A stretch of DNA of 50,732 nt from Acidobacteriota bacterium (GTDB lineage: Bacteria; Acidobacteriota; Blastocatellia; Pyrinomonadales; Pyrinomonadaceae). The DNA is taken from NCBI GenBank assembly GCA_019239425.1, contig JAFAZX010000074.1, forward strand, positions 1 through 50,732, in the 5' to 3' direction. The notes under the pieces are model-generated. The model was not told the DNA's origin. It did not search any database and was given only the letters and a program-made list of their open reading frames with translations. Both the position numbers and the translations under genes were made by a program. Shown one piece after another: positions 6,756-15,144 of the stretch (position 1 is its first letter; every line of letters begins with the position of its first letter).

Positions 6756-8000
6756 ATGAACACCCGCTTTACGCGCCGCGCCGCCAGTCTGGCACTCGCG
6801 CTCCTCATCCCCGCGGGGGCCGCGCTGCCGCCCTCCCTCGCGCAGTCGCGCCGCACGCCGCCGCAGGCCCCCCAGAAGAAGAACACGCGCCCCGACGAGA
6901 CGCAGCCGTCCGACCCGAACAAGCCGCAGCAGCAGGAGCCGCAGGAGCCCGTCCCGCCCGACACGCTCAAGGAGCAGGACGTGGTCAAGGTGGCCTCCAA
7001 CATCGTGCAGGTCGAGGCCGTCGTCTACAACAAGAAGTCGGGCCAGATCGTGATGGGCTTGAAGAAGGAGAACTTCGCCATCTTCGAGGACGGCATCCAG
7101 CGCGACGTGACCAACTTCTCCACGCCCGACGCGCCCATCACCGTCGCGGTCGTGATGGAGTACAGCAAGCTGGGCCAGGACATCGGCTACCTCGGCTCTT
7201 CGGGGACGGAGGCCGGGCAGTTGGAAGTGCTCCGGCCGACGGCCGCCTTCCTCTCGCAGTTCATCAAGCCGCCCGACGACTACGTCACGGTCATCGCCTA
7301 CGACATCCGGCCGACGCCGCTGACGGACTTCACCAACAGTCCCGAACGCATCAACCAGGTCATCATGCTGCTGCTGCGCAACCAGCCGGCCTTCCGCGAG
7401 ACGAACCTCTTCGACGCGCTGAAGCTGACGCTGGCGGGCGGGCGGGCCGACTCGGTCGTGCTCGAAGGCTCGGACAAGCGCTGGCAGGAGTACGCCGGGA
7501 TGAAGGACATCCAGGGCCGCCGCAAGGCCGTCCTGCTCATTTCGAGCGGCATCGACACCTTCAGCAAGATCAACTACGACGAGGCGCGCAAGATCGCGCA
7601 GAACGCGGGCGTGCCCGTCTACATCGTCGGCACGGGGAACCTCTTCCTCAAGAAGTACGACGCGCAGATGGGGGCCGAGGACGGCCTCGGCGGCGCCACC
7701 ACGCCGGGCCGCATGACCTTCCTCCAGGCGCAGAACACTTTGAAGACCTTCGCCGACGAGACGGGCGGGGCCTACTTCCCGATGACCTTCCCCGGCGAGA
7801 TACCGACCATCCTTTCGAGCATCAACGCCATGATGCGCAACCAGTACAGCCTCGCCTACTCGGCCGGCGAGCGCCGCGACGGCAAGCGCCACAAGATCGT
7901 CGTCAAGGTGGACGTCAACGGCGACGGCGTCTACGACGACAAGGAGTTCGTCGTCAAGGCCCGCCAGTTCTACAACTCTCCAAAGGACGATAAGAAGTAG
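6756..8000 (+). CDS. Secreted VWFA-related acidobacterial protein
   Basis: This 414-residue protein has a signal peptide (through about residue 29, SLAQ), then a Pro/Gln-rich spacer (30-75). The domain beginning VVKVASNIVQVEAVVYNKK, then GLKKENFAIFEDG and ITVAVVMEYSK, is the pattern of the VWFA-related family typical of Acidobacteriota (TIGR03436-like). The VWA-type fold continues with KAVLLISSGIDTFSKINYDEA and VPVYIVGTGN. The MIDAS DxSxS is not conserved: the corresponding segment reads VVMEYSKLG, so metal binding is doubtful. The C-terminal segment RHKIVVKVDVNGDGVYDDKEF looks like a calcium-binding DxDGD loop. GGAG sits 5 bases before ATG 6756. The role is probably an extracellular adhesion or protein-interaction module. 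The stop codon is inside the first heptad of a repeat. Confidence 0.85.
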   Translation: MNTRFTRRAASLALALLIPAGAALPPSLAQSRRTPPQAPQKKNTRPDETQPSDPNKPQQQEPQEPVPPDTLKEQDVVKVASNIVQVEAVVYNKKSGQIVMGLKKENFAIFEDGIQRDVTNFSTPDAPITVAVVMEYSKLGQDIGYLGSSGTEAGQLEVLRPTAAFLSQFIKPPDDYVTVIAYDIRPTPLTDFTNSPERINQVIMLLLRNQPAFRETNLFDALKLTLAGGRADSVVLEGSDKRWQEYAGMKDIQGRRKAVLLISSGIDTFSKINYDEARKIAQNAGVPVYIVGTGNLFLKKYDAQMGAEDGLGGATTPGRMTFLQAQNTLKTFADETGGAYFPMTFPGEIPTILSSINAMMRNQYSLAYSAGERRDGKRHKIVVKVDVNGDGVYDDKEFVVKARQFYNSPKDDKK

Positions 8001-8312
8001 GCAGTAGGCAGATGGCAGTAGAAAAATCGGCGGGCGTTGCGGATTTATTCCCCAACGCCCGCCGAAATCGTTTTCACCTACTGATACCAGCTTGCAAATC
8101 GAAATAAGGCTGCTCGTGCTGGGAGCGCGGGCATCCCTGCCCGCCTGAGCGCGAGAGCGCGAAAGCAGGGCGACTTGAGACCTCAACGTCGAGAGGAGGA
8201 GGGAGACGGTCAGCGTGCTTGAGCGCGCTTGCGGGCAGGGATGCCCGCGCTCCCAGCTTTAAGCGGCCTTATTTTAATCTGCAAGTCGGTATGGCTAGTG
8301 TCTACTGCCTAC
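7997..8312. repeat. Outer heptad inverted repeat (GTAGGCA), interrupted
   Basis: GTAGGCAGTAG at 7997-8007, containing the upstream stop codon, pairs with CTACTGCCTAC at 8302-8312. Between the arms lie a 12-bp GC stem (8028-8039 with 8053-8064) and the MITE-like element at 8084-8292. This accounts for the 318-base gap between genes; nothing coding is seen in it. Confidence 0.6.
8084..8292. mobile_element. MITE-like element with about 61-bp imperfect terminal inverted repeats
   Basis: The left arm 8084-8144 (ATACCAGCTTGCAAATC start) and right arm 8231-8292 (ends GCAAGTCGGTAT) are inverted and match at roughly 85 percent of positions by eye. The innermost GGGAGCGCGGGCATCCC block is perfect. The 86-base core has no ORF. 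No convincing target duplication is visible. The size and structure fit a non-autonomous miniature element inserted inside a heptad hairpin. Confidence 0.65.
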
Positions 8313-8318
8313 TCGCCT

Positions 8319-9641
8319 TCAAACTCCGTACAGCCGCACGCGGAACTCGTCGTTGACGGCGTAGACGTCCGACTTGCGGCCGGAGAAGAGGCGCGACTCG
8401 CGCAGCAGCATGGGCAGGCCGCCCGGCGGGAGGCGCAGGCCGTAGGCGCTGCTCTGGAAGATGGAGGCCGTCTGCGGGTTGAGCCTCTGCTGGATGCCGT
8501 AGCGGATGGCGCGCTGCGCGGCGGGCGCGAAGCCGGCCGTGCGGCGCGGGTTGGTGATCTCGACGGAGTTGTCGAAGACGTTGACGCGCGTCCCGGTCAC
8601 CGCCAGCGCGAGGTCGCGGTGGACGAGCGCGTTCGCCAGCGCTTCCGTCAGCGCGCCGCGGTGGTAGTTCGCGCGCGGCGCCACGGGCGACTCGGCCGGG
8701 ACTTCCGTCCGGGAGAGCCGCGGCCGCTTCTCCCAGAGGTCGCAGTAGCGCTCGACGAAGCGCACGGCCGACTCGAAGAGCGTGTGCAGGTTCCCGACCA
8801 GCTCGACCGACTCGACCTTCGGCGCGTGCGTGTCCGCGCCCGCGTAGCGCGAGCAGAGGAGGGTCGAGCGCGGCAGCAGCTCCGCCACGCGCTCGTCGCG
8901 CCCGAAGAGGAGCAGGCCCGCCACGGTCGGCGCCACGCGATCCGAGAGCGGCCCCGTGGGGGCCGGCACGGCGAGCAAGAGGTCTCGCTCTAAAACTTCG
9001 GCCGTCGGGTAGGCCGCGCCCGCCGCCGACCCGACCGAGTAAGCGTCCGGCTCGAACTCGCGCACGAAGCTCCAGAGGTGCGCCTCGTCTATGTCCTCCA
9101 CGTCGGCCCCGAGCGCGCCGACGTTCTCGTAGCCGAGCGGCCGCGTCTCGTCCAGAAGCGCCGAAAGCTCCTCGCGCGTCGCCTCGCGCTTCTCCGCCCC
9201 GACGCGCAGGAAGTAGCGACCGTCCGACGTGCGGTACGGCCGCCGCTTCCCCTCGATGTCGATGGCGACGACGCGCAGCCCCGAGTCGAAAGAGATGATG
9301 TCGATGAAGGGGAAGAGCGCCGGGTGCACGTCCTCGCGGCAGATGCGGACGAGTTCGTCGCGGACGGCCTCGGCGTCGTCCACGCCCTCGACGCGCAGGT
9401 TGTCGTTGACGCCGAAGACGATGACGCCGCCGCCCGTGTTGGCGAGCGCGACGATCCCCTGCGCGATGCGCTCCGGGTTCGACAGTTTGACTTTGAGTTC
9501 GAGGAACGTGTCCTCGCCGCCGCGGACGAGCGTCATCAGCTCCGAGCGCGAGGTCTGCGGCGCGGGCGTGGTCAGGTAGTCCTGGAAAGAGCGAACCTGT
9601 GAGGGCTCGTGTCGTTGGTTCCGGTATTTTCTGCGAGCCAT
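8319..9641 (-). CDS. Schlafen/AlbA_2-type ATP-binding protein
   Basis: The product is about 440 residues from ATG 9641. The N-terminal half has the AlbA_2 (Schlafen AAA_4) pattern: GGEDTFLELKVKLSNPERIA, ALANTGGGVIVFGVND and GRYFLRVGAEKREATREE. The C-terminal half resembles the GHKL-type HATPase_c_4 domain, with YHRGALTEALANALVHRDL and VNVFDNSVEITNPR. Such proteins are treated as transcription regulators or phage-defence-linked factors; the biochemical role here is unknown. An alternative TTG start at 9704 overlaps the stop of the upstream membrane-protein gene (TTGA) but adds a low-complexity tail; neither start has a clear ribosome-binding site. It is co-directional with the ABC-type protein gene and may be translationally coupled to it. 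Confidence 0.8.
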   Translation of the reverse strand: MARRKYRNQRHEPSQVRSFQDYLTTPAPQTSRSELMTLVRGGEDTFLELKVKLSNPERIAQGIVALANTGGGVIVFGVNDNLRVEGVDDAEAVRDELVRICREDVHPALFPFIDIISFDSGLRVVAIDIEGKRRPYRTSDGRYFLRVGAEKREATREELSALLDETRPLGYENVGALGADVEDIDEAHLWSFVREFEPDAYSVGSAAGAAYPTAEVLERDLLLAVPAPTGPLSDRVAPTVAGLLLFGRDERVAELLPRSTLLCSRYAGADTHAPKVESVELVGNLHTLFESAVRFVERYCDLWEKRPRLSRTEVPAESPVAPRANYHRGALTEALANALVHRDLALAVTGTRVNVFDNSVEITNPRRTAGFAPAAQRAIRYGIQQRLNPQTASIFQSSAYGLRLPPGGLPMLLRESRLFSGRKSDVYAVNDEFRVRLYGV

Positions 9642-9700
9642 TTGTGTAGGGGCGGGGCTCTCTTCACCCGCCCGGACGCCCCCGGCGGCGTCGCTGGATT

Positions 9701-11389
9701 TCAACCTATGATTTGTTCATCCTCGCTGCCGCCGCGGCCTGTGACGGCTTCGAGGATTTCCAGCTCGCGCCGCTCAAGCTGACGGCCCTGGACGGGGAGC
9801 GAAAGGGCGTAAAGACCGACCGAAAGCAGCGCGAACGCGGCCAGTATAACATACTTGACGGCGAGGCTCGCGGCGAAGTGCGCCGCCGCCACCGAGACGG
9901 CCGGCGGCACGAGCAGCAGGAAGAAGAGCGGCACCAGCAGCAGCCCCGCCACGCCCGAGCGGTTCATGCGCTTGCCGAACTGCACGCGCTTCGGGAACTG
10001 TAGGGAGAGCCAGTTGCCGAAGGGCGCGAAGAGCGCCGCCGACGTCACGAACGTGAGCAGCGCGAAGACGAGCGCGCGCCCGTTCAGGTCGCCGAGGAAG
10101 AAGCCGCCCAGCCCCACGCCCGCCGCGACCAGCAGCAGGGAGATGAGCGTCACGGCCGCGTTCTTCGCCAGGAGCATCGTCCGGCGGCTCACCGGCGACA
10201 GCACGAGCGCGCGCATCCCCGCGCCGTCGTACCCGAACAGATTCGTCGAGAGCGGCGAGACGAGCATGAAGATGTAGACGACGCTGAAGACCGCGCCCGC
10301 CCCTTCGGCGTAAGGCGTAATGCCGCCCCACAGGCGGCTGCTGCGCGCGCCCGCCGGCCCGAGCCTCAACACCACGGTCAGCGCCACGGCCATCACCGCG
10401 ATGACGCGCAACTGCGCGTTCCTCAAGGCGTACCGCACCTCCTTCTCGAAGACCGCCGAGAACTCCTGCGACACGAAGGGCAGACGCCAACCCGCGTAAC
10501 CTTCGGCCCGCCCTTCCCGAGTCGCCGCCGCCTTGACCTCCTTCGGCTTCGCCTTCCCTCCGCTGACCCCGAGCGCCGTCCGCCGCGCGACGCGGTACGA
10601 GAGCAGCAAGCAGACGAACGCGTAAGTCCCGAGCGTCAGAGTCGAGAGCGCGAGCGCACGCGCGTCGCCCGCGAACAGCCCGCGCGCGAGCGCCTCGGCC
10701 GCGGCGCCCGGCGGCGTCCAGCCCGTCCACGCGAGCGAGTCGGCGTGACGTTCGATGTAGGGCATCAACTGCCCCATCAGCACGCCCGTCAGGCCGAGCG
10801 CCGCGCCGACGACGGCGAGCGCCGCCTCGCCGCGCGTCCGCCGCGACTTCATCAGCGCCCCGACGCCCACCGACAGGAGCTTCGAGAAGGAGAGGCCGAA
10901 CGCCACCGACACGAACGCCACCAGCAGCCCCGCCGCGAGACTCCCGCGCCCGATCCCGACGCCCACGCACAGCGCCACGAGCGAGGGGACGACGAAGACC
11001 GACGTGAGGCTCGTCAGGTCGCTCAGAAAGTCGAAGGCGAAGAGGCGGCCGAGCGGGATCGGGTAGAGCAGCATCCTCGAAGGCTCGAACCGGCTCCCGC
11101 CGCCGAGCGCCAGGGGCATCAGCGCCCACATCAGGAACAGCGTCGTGAAGACGAAGAGCAGCACGGCGAAGCCCGCGCTCAACTGCCTCGCGTCGAAGCT
11201 CCCCTTTCCGGCGTGCGCCGAGACGAAGTACGCGCCCGCGCCCACGCCGACCGCCGCCGCGACGGAGAGCGTCAACCCCGCCACCACGCCGAGCGCCGCC
11301 GCCACGCGCCCCGCCGCGGCCCTGCGCGAGCGCAGGGAGTTGCGCACCAGAGTCCACTTCAACCAGACGAGCGCGAAGAGTTGTGACAT
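9701..11389 (-). CDS. Putative ABC-2 type exporter membrane protein
   Basis: The 562-residue polytopic protein starts MSQLFALVWLKWTLVRNSLR, a typical N-terminus of large ABC-2 permease-like subunits. About a dozen hydrophobic segments occur in two halves (about 30-260 and 320-545), separated by a charged cytoplasmic stretch (GGKAKPKEVKAAATREGR, near 275-300) and followed by FEKEVRYALRNAQLR. No ATPase gene lies next to it, so the partner must be elsewhere or the assignment is only to the superfamily. Substrate unknown. It is divergent from the DinB-like gene at 11463, with a shared 73-base intergenic region. Confidence 0.7.
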   Translation of the reverse strand: MSQLFALVWLKWTLVRNSLRSRRAAAGRVAAALGVVAGLTLSVAAAVGVGAGAYFVSAHAGKGSFDARQLSAGFAVLLFVFTTLFLMWALMPLALGGGSRFEPSRMLLYPIPLGRLFAFDFLSDLTSLTSVFVVPSLVALCVGVGIGRGSLAAGLLVAFVSVAFGLSFSKLLSVGVGALMKSRRTRGEAALAVVGAALGLTGVLMGQLMPYIERHADSLAWTGWTPPGAAAEALARGLFAGDARALALSTLTLGTYAFVCLLLSYRVARRTALGVSGGKAKPKEVKAAATREGRAEGYAGWRLPFVSQEFSAVFEKEVRYALRNAQLRVIAVMAVALTVVLRLGPAGARSSRLWGGITPYAEGAGAVFSVVYIFMLVSPLSTNLFGYDGAGMRALVLSPVSRRTMLLAKNAAVTLISLLLVAAGVGLGGFFLGDLNGRALVFALLTFVTSAALFAPFGNWLSLQFPKRVQFGKRMNRSGVAGLLLVPLFFLLLVPPAVSVAAAHFAASLAVKYVILAAFALLSVGLYALSLPVQGRQLERRELEILEAVTGRGGSEDEQIIG

Positions 11390-11410
11390 ACGCTTCCCTC
11401 ACCTTGGCGT

Positions 11411-11416
11411 TATAAT
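11411..11416 (+). promoter_or_regulatory. -10 box of the DinB-like/folK unit
   Basis: TATAAT at 11411-11416 lies about 47 bases before ATG 11463, between divergent genes. No good -35 is found at the standard spacing, so an activator or an alternative sigma factor may help (inference). Confidence 0.4.
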
Positions 11417-11462
11417 ACGTCGCCTCGCGCTCTACCGAAACTTTACCCGCAGAGGAAAAGTC

Positions 11463-12035
11463 ATGAACGACTCGCCCGGCTCGCTCGCCGAACATTACTT
11501 GCAGGACGCCCTGCGCGTCTTCCGCGGCCAGAAGAAGCTCGCCGACGGCGCCATCGCGCAGGTCTCGGACGAAGAGTTCTTCCGCACCATCGACGCGGAG
11601 TCGAACAGCATCGCCCTCATCATGAAGCACATGGCCGGCAACATGCGCTCGCGCTGGACGGACTTCCTGACGACGGACGGCGAGAAGCCCGACCGCCACC
11701 GCGACACGGAGTTCCTCGTCGAAGGCGAAGACCGCGCCGCCATCGAGGAGCGCTGGGAGTCGGGCTGGCGCACGCTCTTCGACACGCTCGAATCCCTGAA
11801 GCCCGAAGACGCCGCGCGCCACGTCACCATCCGCGGCGAGTCGCACACGGTCGTCGAGGCCGTCAACCGGCAGCTCTCGCACTACGGCCAGCACACGGGC
11901 CAGATCGTCTTCCTCGCCAAGCACCTCAAGTCGTCAGAGTGGAAGACGCTCAGCATCGCGCGCGGCCATTCCGAGGACTTCAACAAGAGTCAGGAGAGCT
12001 CGACGAGCGGGTACGCGAAGGGCCAGCCTCAATGA
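11463..12035 (+). CDS. DUF1572/DinB-superfamily protein
   Basis: The 190-residue product matches the DUF1572 branch of the DinB four-helix-bundle superfamily: NSIALIMKHMAGNMRSRW (residues about 40-57) carries the first metal-ligand His, and LSHYGQHTGQIVFLAKHL near residue 140 carries two more. DinB-like proteins bind a divalent metal with three His and include thiol-dependent transferases, but the reaction of this branch is unknown. AGAGGAAAAGTC precedes ATG 11463. The last codons overlap folK as ATGA, so translation of the two is probably coupled. Confidence 0.85.
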   Translation: MNDSPGSLAEHYLQDALRVFRGQKKLADGAIAQVSDEEFFRTIDAESNSIALIMKHMAGNMRSRWTDFLTTDGEKPDRHRDTEFLVEGEDRAAIEERWESGWRTLFDTLESLKPEDAARHVTIRGESHTVVEAVNRQLSHYGQHTGQIVFLAKHLKSSEWKTLSIARGHSEDFNKSQESSTSGYAKGQPQ

Positions 12036-12535
12036 CGAACGCGCCGCGCGCCTACGTCGGCATGGGTTCGAACCTCGGCGACCGCGCGGGGAACCTCCTG
12101 CTGGCCTTGCGCGGGATGACGGCGGCCGGGCTGTCCGTCGCGCGGCTCTCGAACGTCTACGAGACCGAGCCGGCCGGCGTCTCCGAGGAGCAGCCCGCCT
12201 TCCTCAACATGGTGGCCGAACTCCGCGCGCCGCTCCCCGAGCCGGAGGACTTGCTCCGCCTCCTGCTCGACATCGAAGGCGCGCTCGGACGCCGGCGCAC
12301 GCGCCCGCTCGCCCCGCGCACGCTCGACCTCGACCTCCTCCTCTACGAATCAGAGACCGTCGAGACCGACGCGCTCACGCTCCCGCACCCGCGCCTCCAC
12401 CAGCGCCGCTTCGCCCTCGCCCCGCTCGCCGAGCTGATACCCGAGGCGCGACACCCGACGCTCAAGACGACGATTGCCCAACTCCTCGCCGCCACCCCCG
12501 AACGCCCATACGTCCGTCTGTGGGAACCGACATGA
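12032..12535 (+). CDS. folK: 6-hydroxymethyl-7,8-dihydropterin pyrophosphokinase (HPPK)
   Basis: The 167-residue product is full length for HPPK. It transfers pyrophosphate from ATP to 6-hydroxymethyl-dihydropterin in folate synthesis. Visible motifs: GMGSNLGDR at the N-terminus, SNVYETEPAG, FLNMVAEL, GALGRRRTRPLAPRTLDLDL with the conserved Arg and the Asp-x-Asp metal ligands, and LPHPRLHQRRFAL. ATG 12032 overlaps the stop of the DinB-like gene. No folP or folB is next to it; pantothenate genes follow after a heptad hairpin and a separate promoter. Confidence 0.95.
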   Translation: MTNAPRAYVGMGSNLGDRAGNLLLALRGMTAAGLSVARLSNVYETEPAGVSEEQPAFLNMVAELRAPLPEPEDLLRLLLDIEGALGRRRTRPLAPRTLDLDLLLYESETVETDALTLPHPRLHQRRFALAPLAELIPEARHPTLKTTIAQLLAATPERPYVRLWEPT

Positions 12536-12606
12536 AAGGATGAAGGCGGAAGGATGAAGGATGAAGGTGAGAGAGCCCGAACTTCATCCTTCCGCCTTCA
12601 TCCTTT
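12535..12606. repeat. Heptad-repeat hairpin (GGATGAA type)
   Basis: A 25-bp perfect inverted repeat: left arm 12535-12559 and right arm 12582-12606, made of 7-bp units related to GATGAAG and GCGGAAG. It starts at the folK stop codon region. Confidence 0.85.
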
Positions 12607-12611
12607 TCCCC

Positions 12612-12640
12612 TTGCCCCTCCGGGCGGCGCTGCCTATAAT
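12612..12640 (+). promoter_or_regulatory. Promoter for panB-panC
   Basis: TTGCCC at 12612-12617 and TATAAT at 12635-12640 are 17 bases apart, just downstream of the heptad hairpin and about 129 bases before panB. Confidence 0.55.
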
Positions 12641-12768
12641 TTGGCGCTCTCAAATTTGCCGACACAATAACGCGGGCGTAGAATACGCGAACATGCGCCG
12701 CCGAACACTTCCGCCGACGACCGACATCCTCGTCGCACCGGTCTGCTCAGACTAGGAACAATCACACG

Positions 12769-13665
12769 ATGGTCTATCTCAAACAGCAGCGCCCCGAGAA
12801 GGTGACCGTGCCGGCCGTCCGCCAGAGCAAGGAGCGCGGCGAGAAGCTGGTCTGCCTGACGGCCTACGACTACCCGACCGCGCGCATCGTCGACGAGGCC
12901 GGCACCGACATCATCCTCGTCGGCGACTCGCTGGGTAACGTCGTGCTCGGCTACGACTCGACCGTGCCCGTCACGCTCGAGGAGATGCTTCACCACACGC
13001 GGGCGGTGCGCCGCGGGACGGAGCGCGCGCTGCTCGTCGCGGACATGCCCTACGGCACCTATCACACCGGCGACGACGACGCCGTCCGCGCCGCGCTCCG
13101 GCTCGTCAAGGAGGGCGGCGCCGAGGCCGTCAAGCTCGAAGGCGGGCGCGCGCGCGTCGAGACGGTGCGACGCCTCGTCGCCGCAGAGATTCCGGTGATG
13201 GGGCACGTCGGCCTGACGCCGCAGTCTCTGAACAAGCTCGGCAGCTATCGTCTGCAGGCGAAGACGGCCGACGCGGCGCGCGCGCTCGTCGAGGACGCGG
13301 TGCTCCTGGAGGAGGCGGGCGCCTTCGCCGTCGTGCTCGAAGTCGTCCCGCGCGAGATCGCGCGCGAGGTGACGGCCGCGCTCCACGTCCCGACCATCGG
13401 CATCGGGGCGGGGCCAGACTGCGACGCGCAGATCCTCGTCACGCACGACCTGCTCGGCCTCTCCTTCAGCAAGTCGAGCCCGCGCTTCGTCCGGCAGTAC
13501 GTGAACCTCCGCGAGGCGATGAGCGAGGCCTTCCAGGCTTACGCCGACGACGTGCGCAGCGGCGCCTTCCCCGCCGACGAACACTCCTACCCGCTCCCCG
13601 CCGACGCCGCCTCGGAACTCGGCCTCAAGCGCGGCGCGGGCGAAGAGGAAACGAAAAAGCAGTGA
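12769..13665 (+). CDS. panB: 3-methyl-2-oxobutanoate hydroxymethyltransferase
   Basis: The 298-residue product carries the PanB signatures: LVCLTAYDYPTARIVDEAG, ILVGDSLGNVVLGYDST, VMGHVGLTPQSLNKLG, LEVVPREIA and IGIGAGPDCDAQILV. It transfers a hydroxymethyl group from methylene-tetrahydrofolate to 2-oxoisovalerate, the first step of pantothenate synthesis. The metal-ligand Asp residues (GDS and the DMP of LLVADMPYG) and the catalytic Glu of LEVVP are present. The stop codon TGA (13663-13665) lies inside the left arm of a heptad hairpin that runs up to the panC start, so the two genes are linked through that element. The C-terminus ends in a short charged tail. Confidence 0.96.
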   Translation: MVYLKQQRPEKVTVPAVRQSKERGEKLVCLTAYDYPTARIVDEAGTDIILVGDSLGNVVLGYDSTVPVTLEEMLHHTRAVRRGTERALLVADMPYGTYHTGDDDAVRAALRLVKEGGAEAVKLEGGRARVETVRRLVAAEIPVMGHVGLTPQSLNKLGSYRLQAKTADAARALVEDAVLLEEAGAFAVVLEVVPREIAREVTAALHVPTIGIGAGPDCDAQILVTHDLLGLSFSKSSPRFVRQYVNLREAMSEAFQAYADDVRSGAFPADEHSYPLPADAASELGLKRGAGEEETKKQ

Positions 13666-13747
13666 ATAGTGAATAGTGAATGGTGAATGGATGAAGGCAT
13701 CTTCCATTCACCATTCACCATTCACCATTCACCATTTACCATTCATG
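13661..13747. repeat. Heptad-repeat hairpin (GAATGGT type) between panB and panC
   Basis: The left arm 13661-13690 (AGTGAATAGTGAATAGTGAA start) and right arm 13703-13747 (units of ATTCACC) pair over about 26 bases, with extra units on the right. The left arm contains the panB stop and the right arm runs into the panC ATG. No Shine-Dalgarno sequence remains before panC. Confidence 0.85.
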
Positions 13748-14650
13748 GAAATCATCAACCGCAGGCAGCGGATGGCGAGCGTCGCGCGCAAACTTCGGCG
13801 CGAGGAGGACAAGACCATCGGGCTCGTGCCGACGATGGGCGCGCTGCACGAGGGGCACCTCTCGCTCGTGCGCGAGGCGCGGAGGATGTGCGACGTCGTC
13901 ATCGTCTCGGTCTTCGTCAACCCGACGCAGTTCGGGCCGGCCGAAGACTTCACGCGCTACCCGCGCGACCTGACCGGCGACACGACGAAGCTCGCCGACT
14001 ACAACGTCGATTACATCTTCGCCCCGCCGGTCGAGGAGATCTACCCGAAGGGCTTCGCGACCTACGTCTCGGTCGAGAACCTTTCGGAGCCGATGGAGGG
14101 CGTCGCGCGCCCCGGCCACTTCCGCGGCGTCGCCACCGTCCTGACCGTCCTCTTCAACGCCATCCGCCCGGACTTCGCCTTCTTCGGCCAGAAGGACGCG
14201 CAGCAGACGCTCGTCGTCAAGAGGCTGGTGCGCGACCTCGCCTTCGACATCGAGGTCGTCGTCCTCCCGACCGTGCGCGAACAGACCGGCCTCGCCCTCT
14301 CCTCGCGCAACGCCTACCTCTCGGACGAGCAGCGCAAGGCGGCCGCGGTGCTCTACCGCGGGCTCTCGCAGGCGCGCGAGGTCTACCTCGAGGGCGAGCG
14401 CAACGCGAAGCGCCTGGCCGAGACGGTGCGCGCGCAGGTGGACGCGGAGCCGCTGGCGCGGCTCGAATACGTCGGGGTCGTGGACGCCGAGACGATGGAG
14501 AAGTACGACCGCCTGCCGGAAGACCGCCCCGTCCTCATCGCCATCGCCGCGCACGTCGGCAAGACGCGCCTCATCGACAACATCGTCATCCAGCCCGCGC
14601 GCCCCAAGTCCGGCGCGACCGGAAGGCTTACACTCCCCGAGGGGGCGTGA
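13745..14650 (+). CDS. panC: Pantothenate synthetase
   Basis: The 301-residue product joins pantoate and beta-alanine at the cost of ATP. Motifs: IGLVPTMGALHEGHLSLV with the HxGH signature of the nucleotidyltransferase fold, VNPTQFGPAEDFTRYPR, GHFRGVATVLT, FGQKDAQQ and ALSSRNAYLS. The last is the KMSKS-like loop of this family. ATG 13745 starts the aligned family N-terminus (MEIINRRQRM); the longer upstream frame would read through the repeat. The ATG directly follows the right arm of a heptad hairpin, leaving no ordinary ribosome-binding site. Its own stop codon (14648-14650) sits in the next heptad hairpin. Confidence 0.95.
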   Translation: MEIINRRQRMASVARKLRREEDKTIGLVPTMGALHEGHLSLVREARRMCDVVIVSVFVNPTQFGPAEDFTRYPRDLTGDTTKLADYNVDYIFAPPVEEIYPKGFATYVSVENLSEPMEGVARPGHFRGVATVLTVLFNAIRPDFAFFGQKDAQQTLVVKRLVRDLAFDIEVVVLPTVREQTGLALSSRNAYLSDEQRKAAAVLYRGLSQAREVYLEGERNAKRLAETVRAQVDAEPLARLEYVGVVDAETMEKYDRLPEDRPVLIAIAAHVGKTRLIDNIVIQPARPKSGATGRLTLPEGA

Positions 14651-14732
14651 GCCGTGAGCCGTAAACCGCGACAAGAAGAAGACGCCTATTAGGACTGTCT
14701 TCTCTCGTCACGGTTTACGGCTCACGGCTCAC
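14647..14732. repeat. Heptad-repeat hairpin (GTGAGCC type)
   Basis: The left arm 14647-14679 (GTGAGCC, GTGAGCC, GTAAACC units) pairs with the right arm 14698-14732. The left arm contains the panC stop codon. Confidence 0.85.
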
Positions 14733-14737
14733 GGCCC

Positions 14738-14766
14738 TTGCGGAGGGGCGTTTTGCTGTATACAAT
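14738..14766 (+). promoter_or_regulatory. Promoter with a long leader for the FHA-protease gene
   Basis: TTGCGG at 14738-14743 and TACAAT at 14761-14766 are 17 bases apart, with TG at 14757-14758. The start codon is at 15145, so the leader would be about 370 nt. Confidence 0.45.
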
Positions 14767-15144
14767 CTGCCGCCGTGACCAGAGGCAGGACGAGCGACCC
14801 CCGACGCCGCCGAACGCCCTTCGCCGTCTGAAGGGCCGCAGGCTCACATTTGAATTTCAAGCACTGAACTTGACCCGCCTGCGGTAATAAACTTGAAACA
14901 GCTCGCACCCGTCGCTCGCCACCGCCGCCTCGTGCGTCGCCCCGGCGTGAGGGCATCTCTCGACTTTAAAGTTTGAGCCCGCCCGCGCCCGTTTCACGCG
15001 TTAACAAACGACACCGGAATATCGCCGCCGCCGTACCTTTCAAGTGACCGACGCCGTCAGTAATTAAGGGGCTGCGAGGGGGCCGCCGCACCGGCGGGCC
15101 GCGCGGCGCTAGACCGTCCAGAGCTCGACCTGAAGGAGACCACA
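14767..15144 (+). promoter_or_regulatory. Long non-coding leader with paired segments
   Basis: No plausible gene is seen in this stretch. It contains a long-range stem, CCGCAGGC (14836-14843) with GCCTGCGG (14877-14884), enclosing a short TCAAG/CTTGA pairing. Further down is a GC-rich stretch, GGGGGCCGCCGCACCGGCGG. GAAGGAG lies 8 bases before the next ATG. It could be a structured 5' untranslated region; no known riboswitch class is recognised. Confidence 0.35.

Noticed and set aside
9774..11924. 716-codon minus-strand ORF
   Set aside because: Arg/Gly/Ala-rich shadow of the real membrane-protein gene in another frame, caused by high GC; no domain content.
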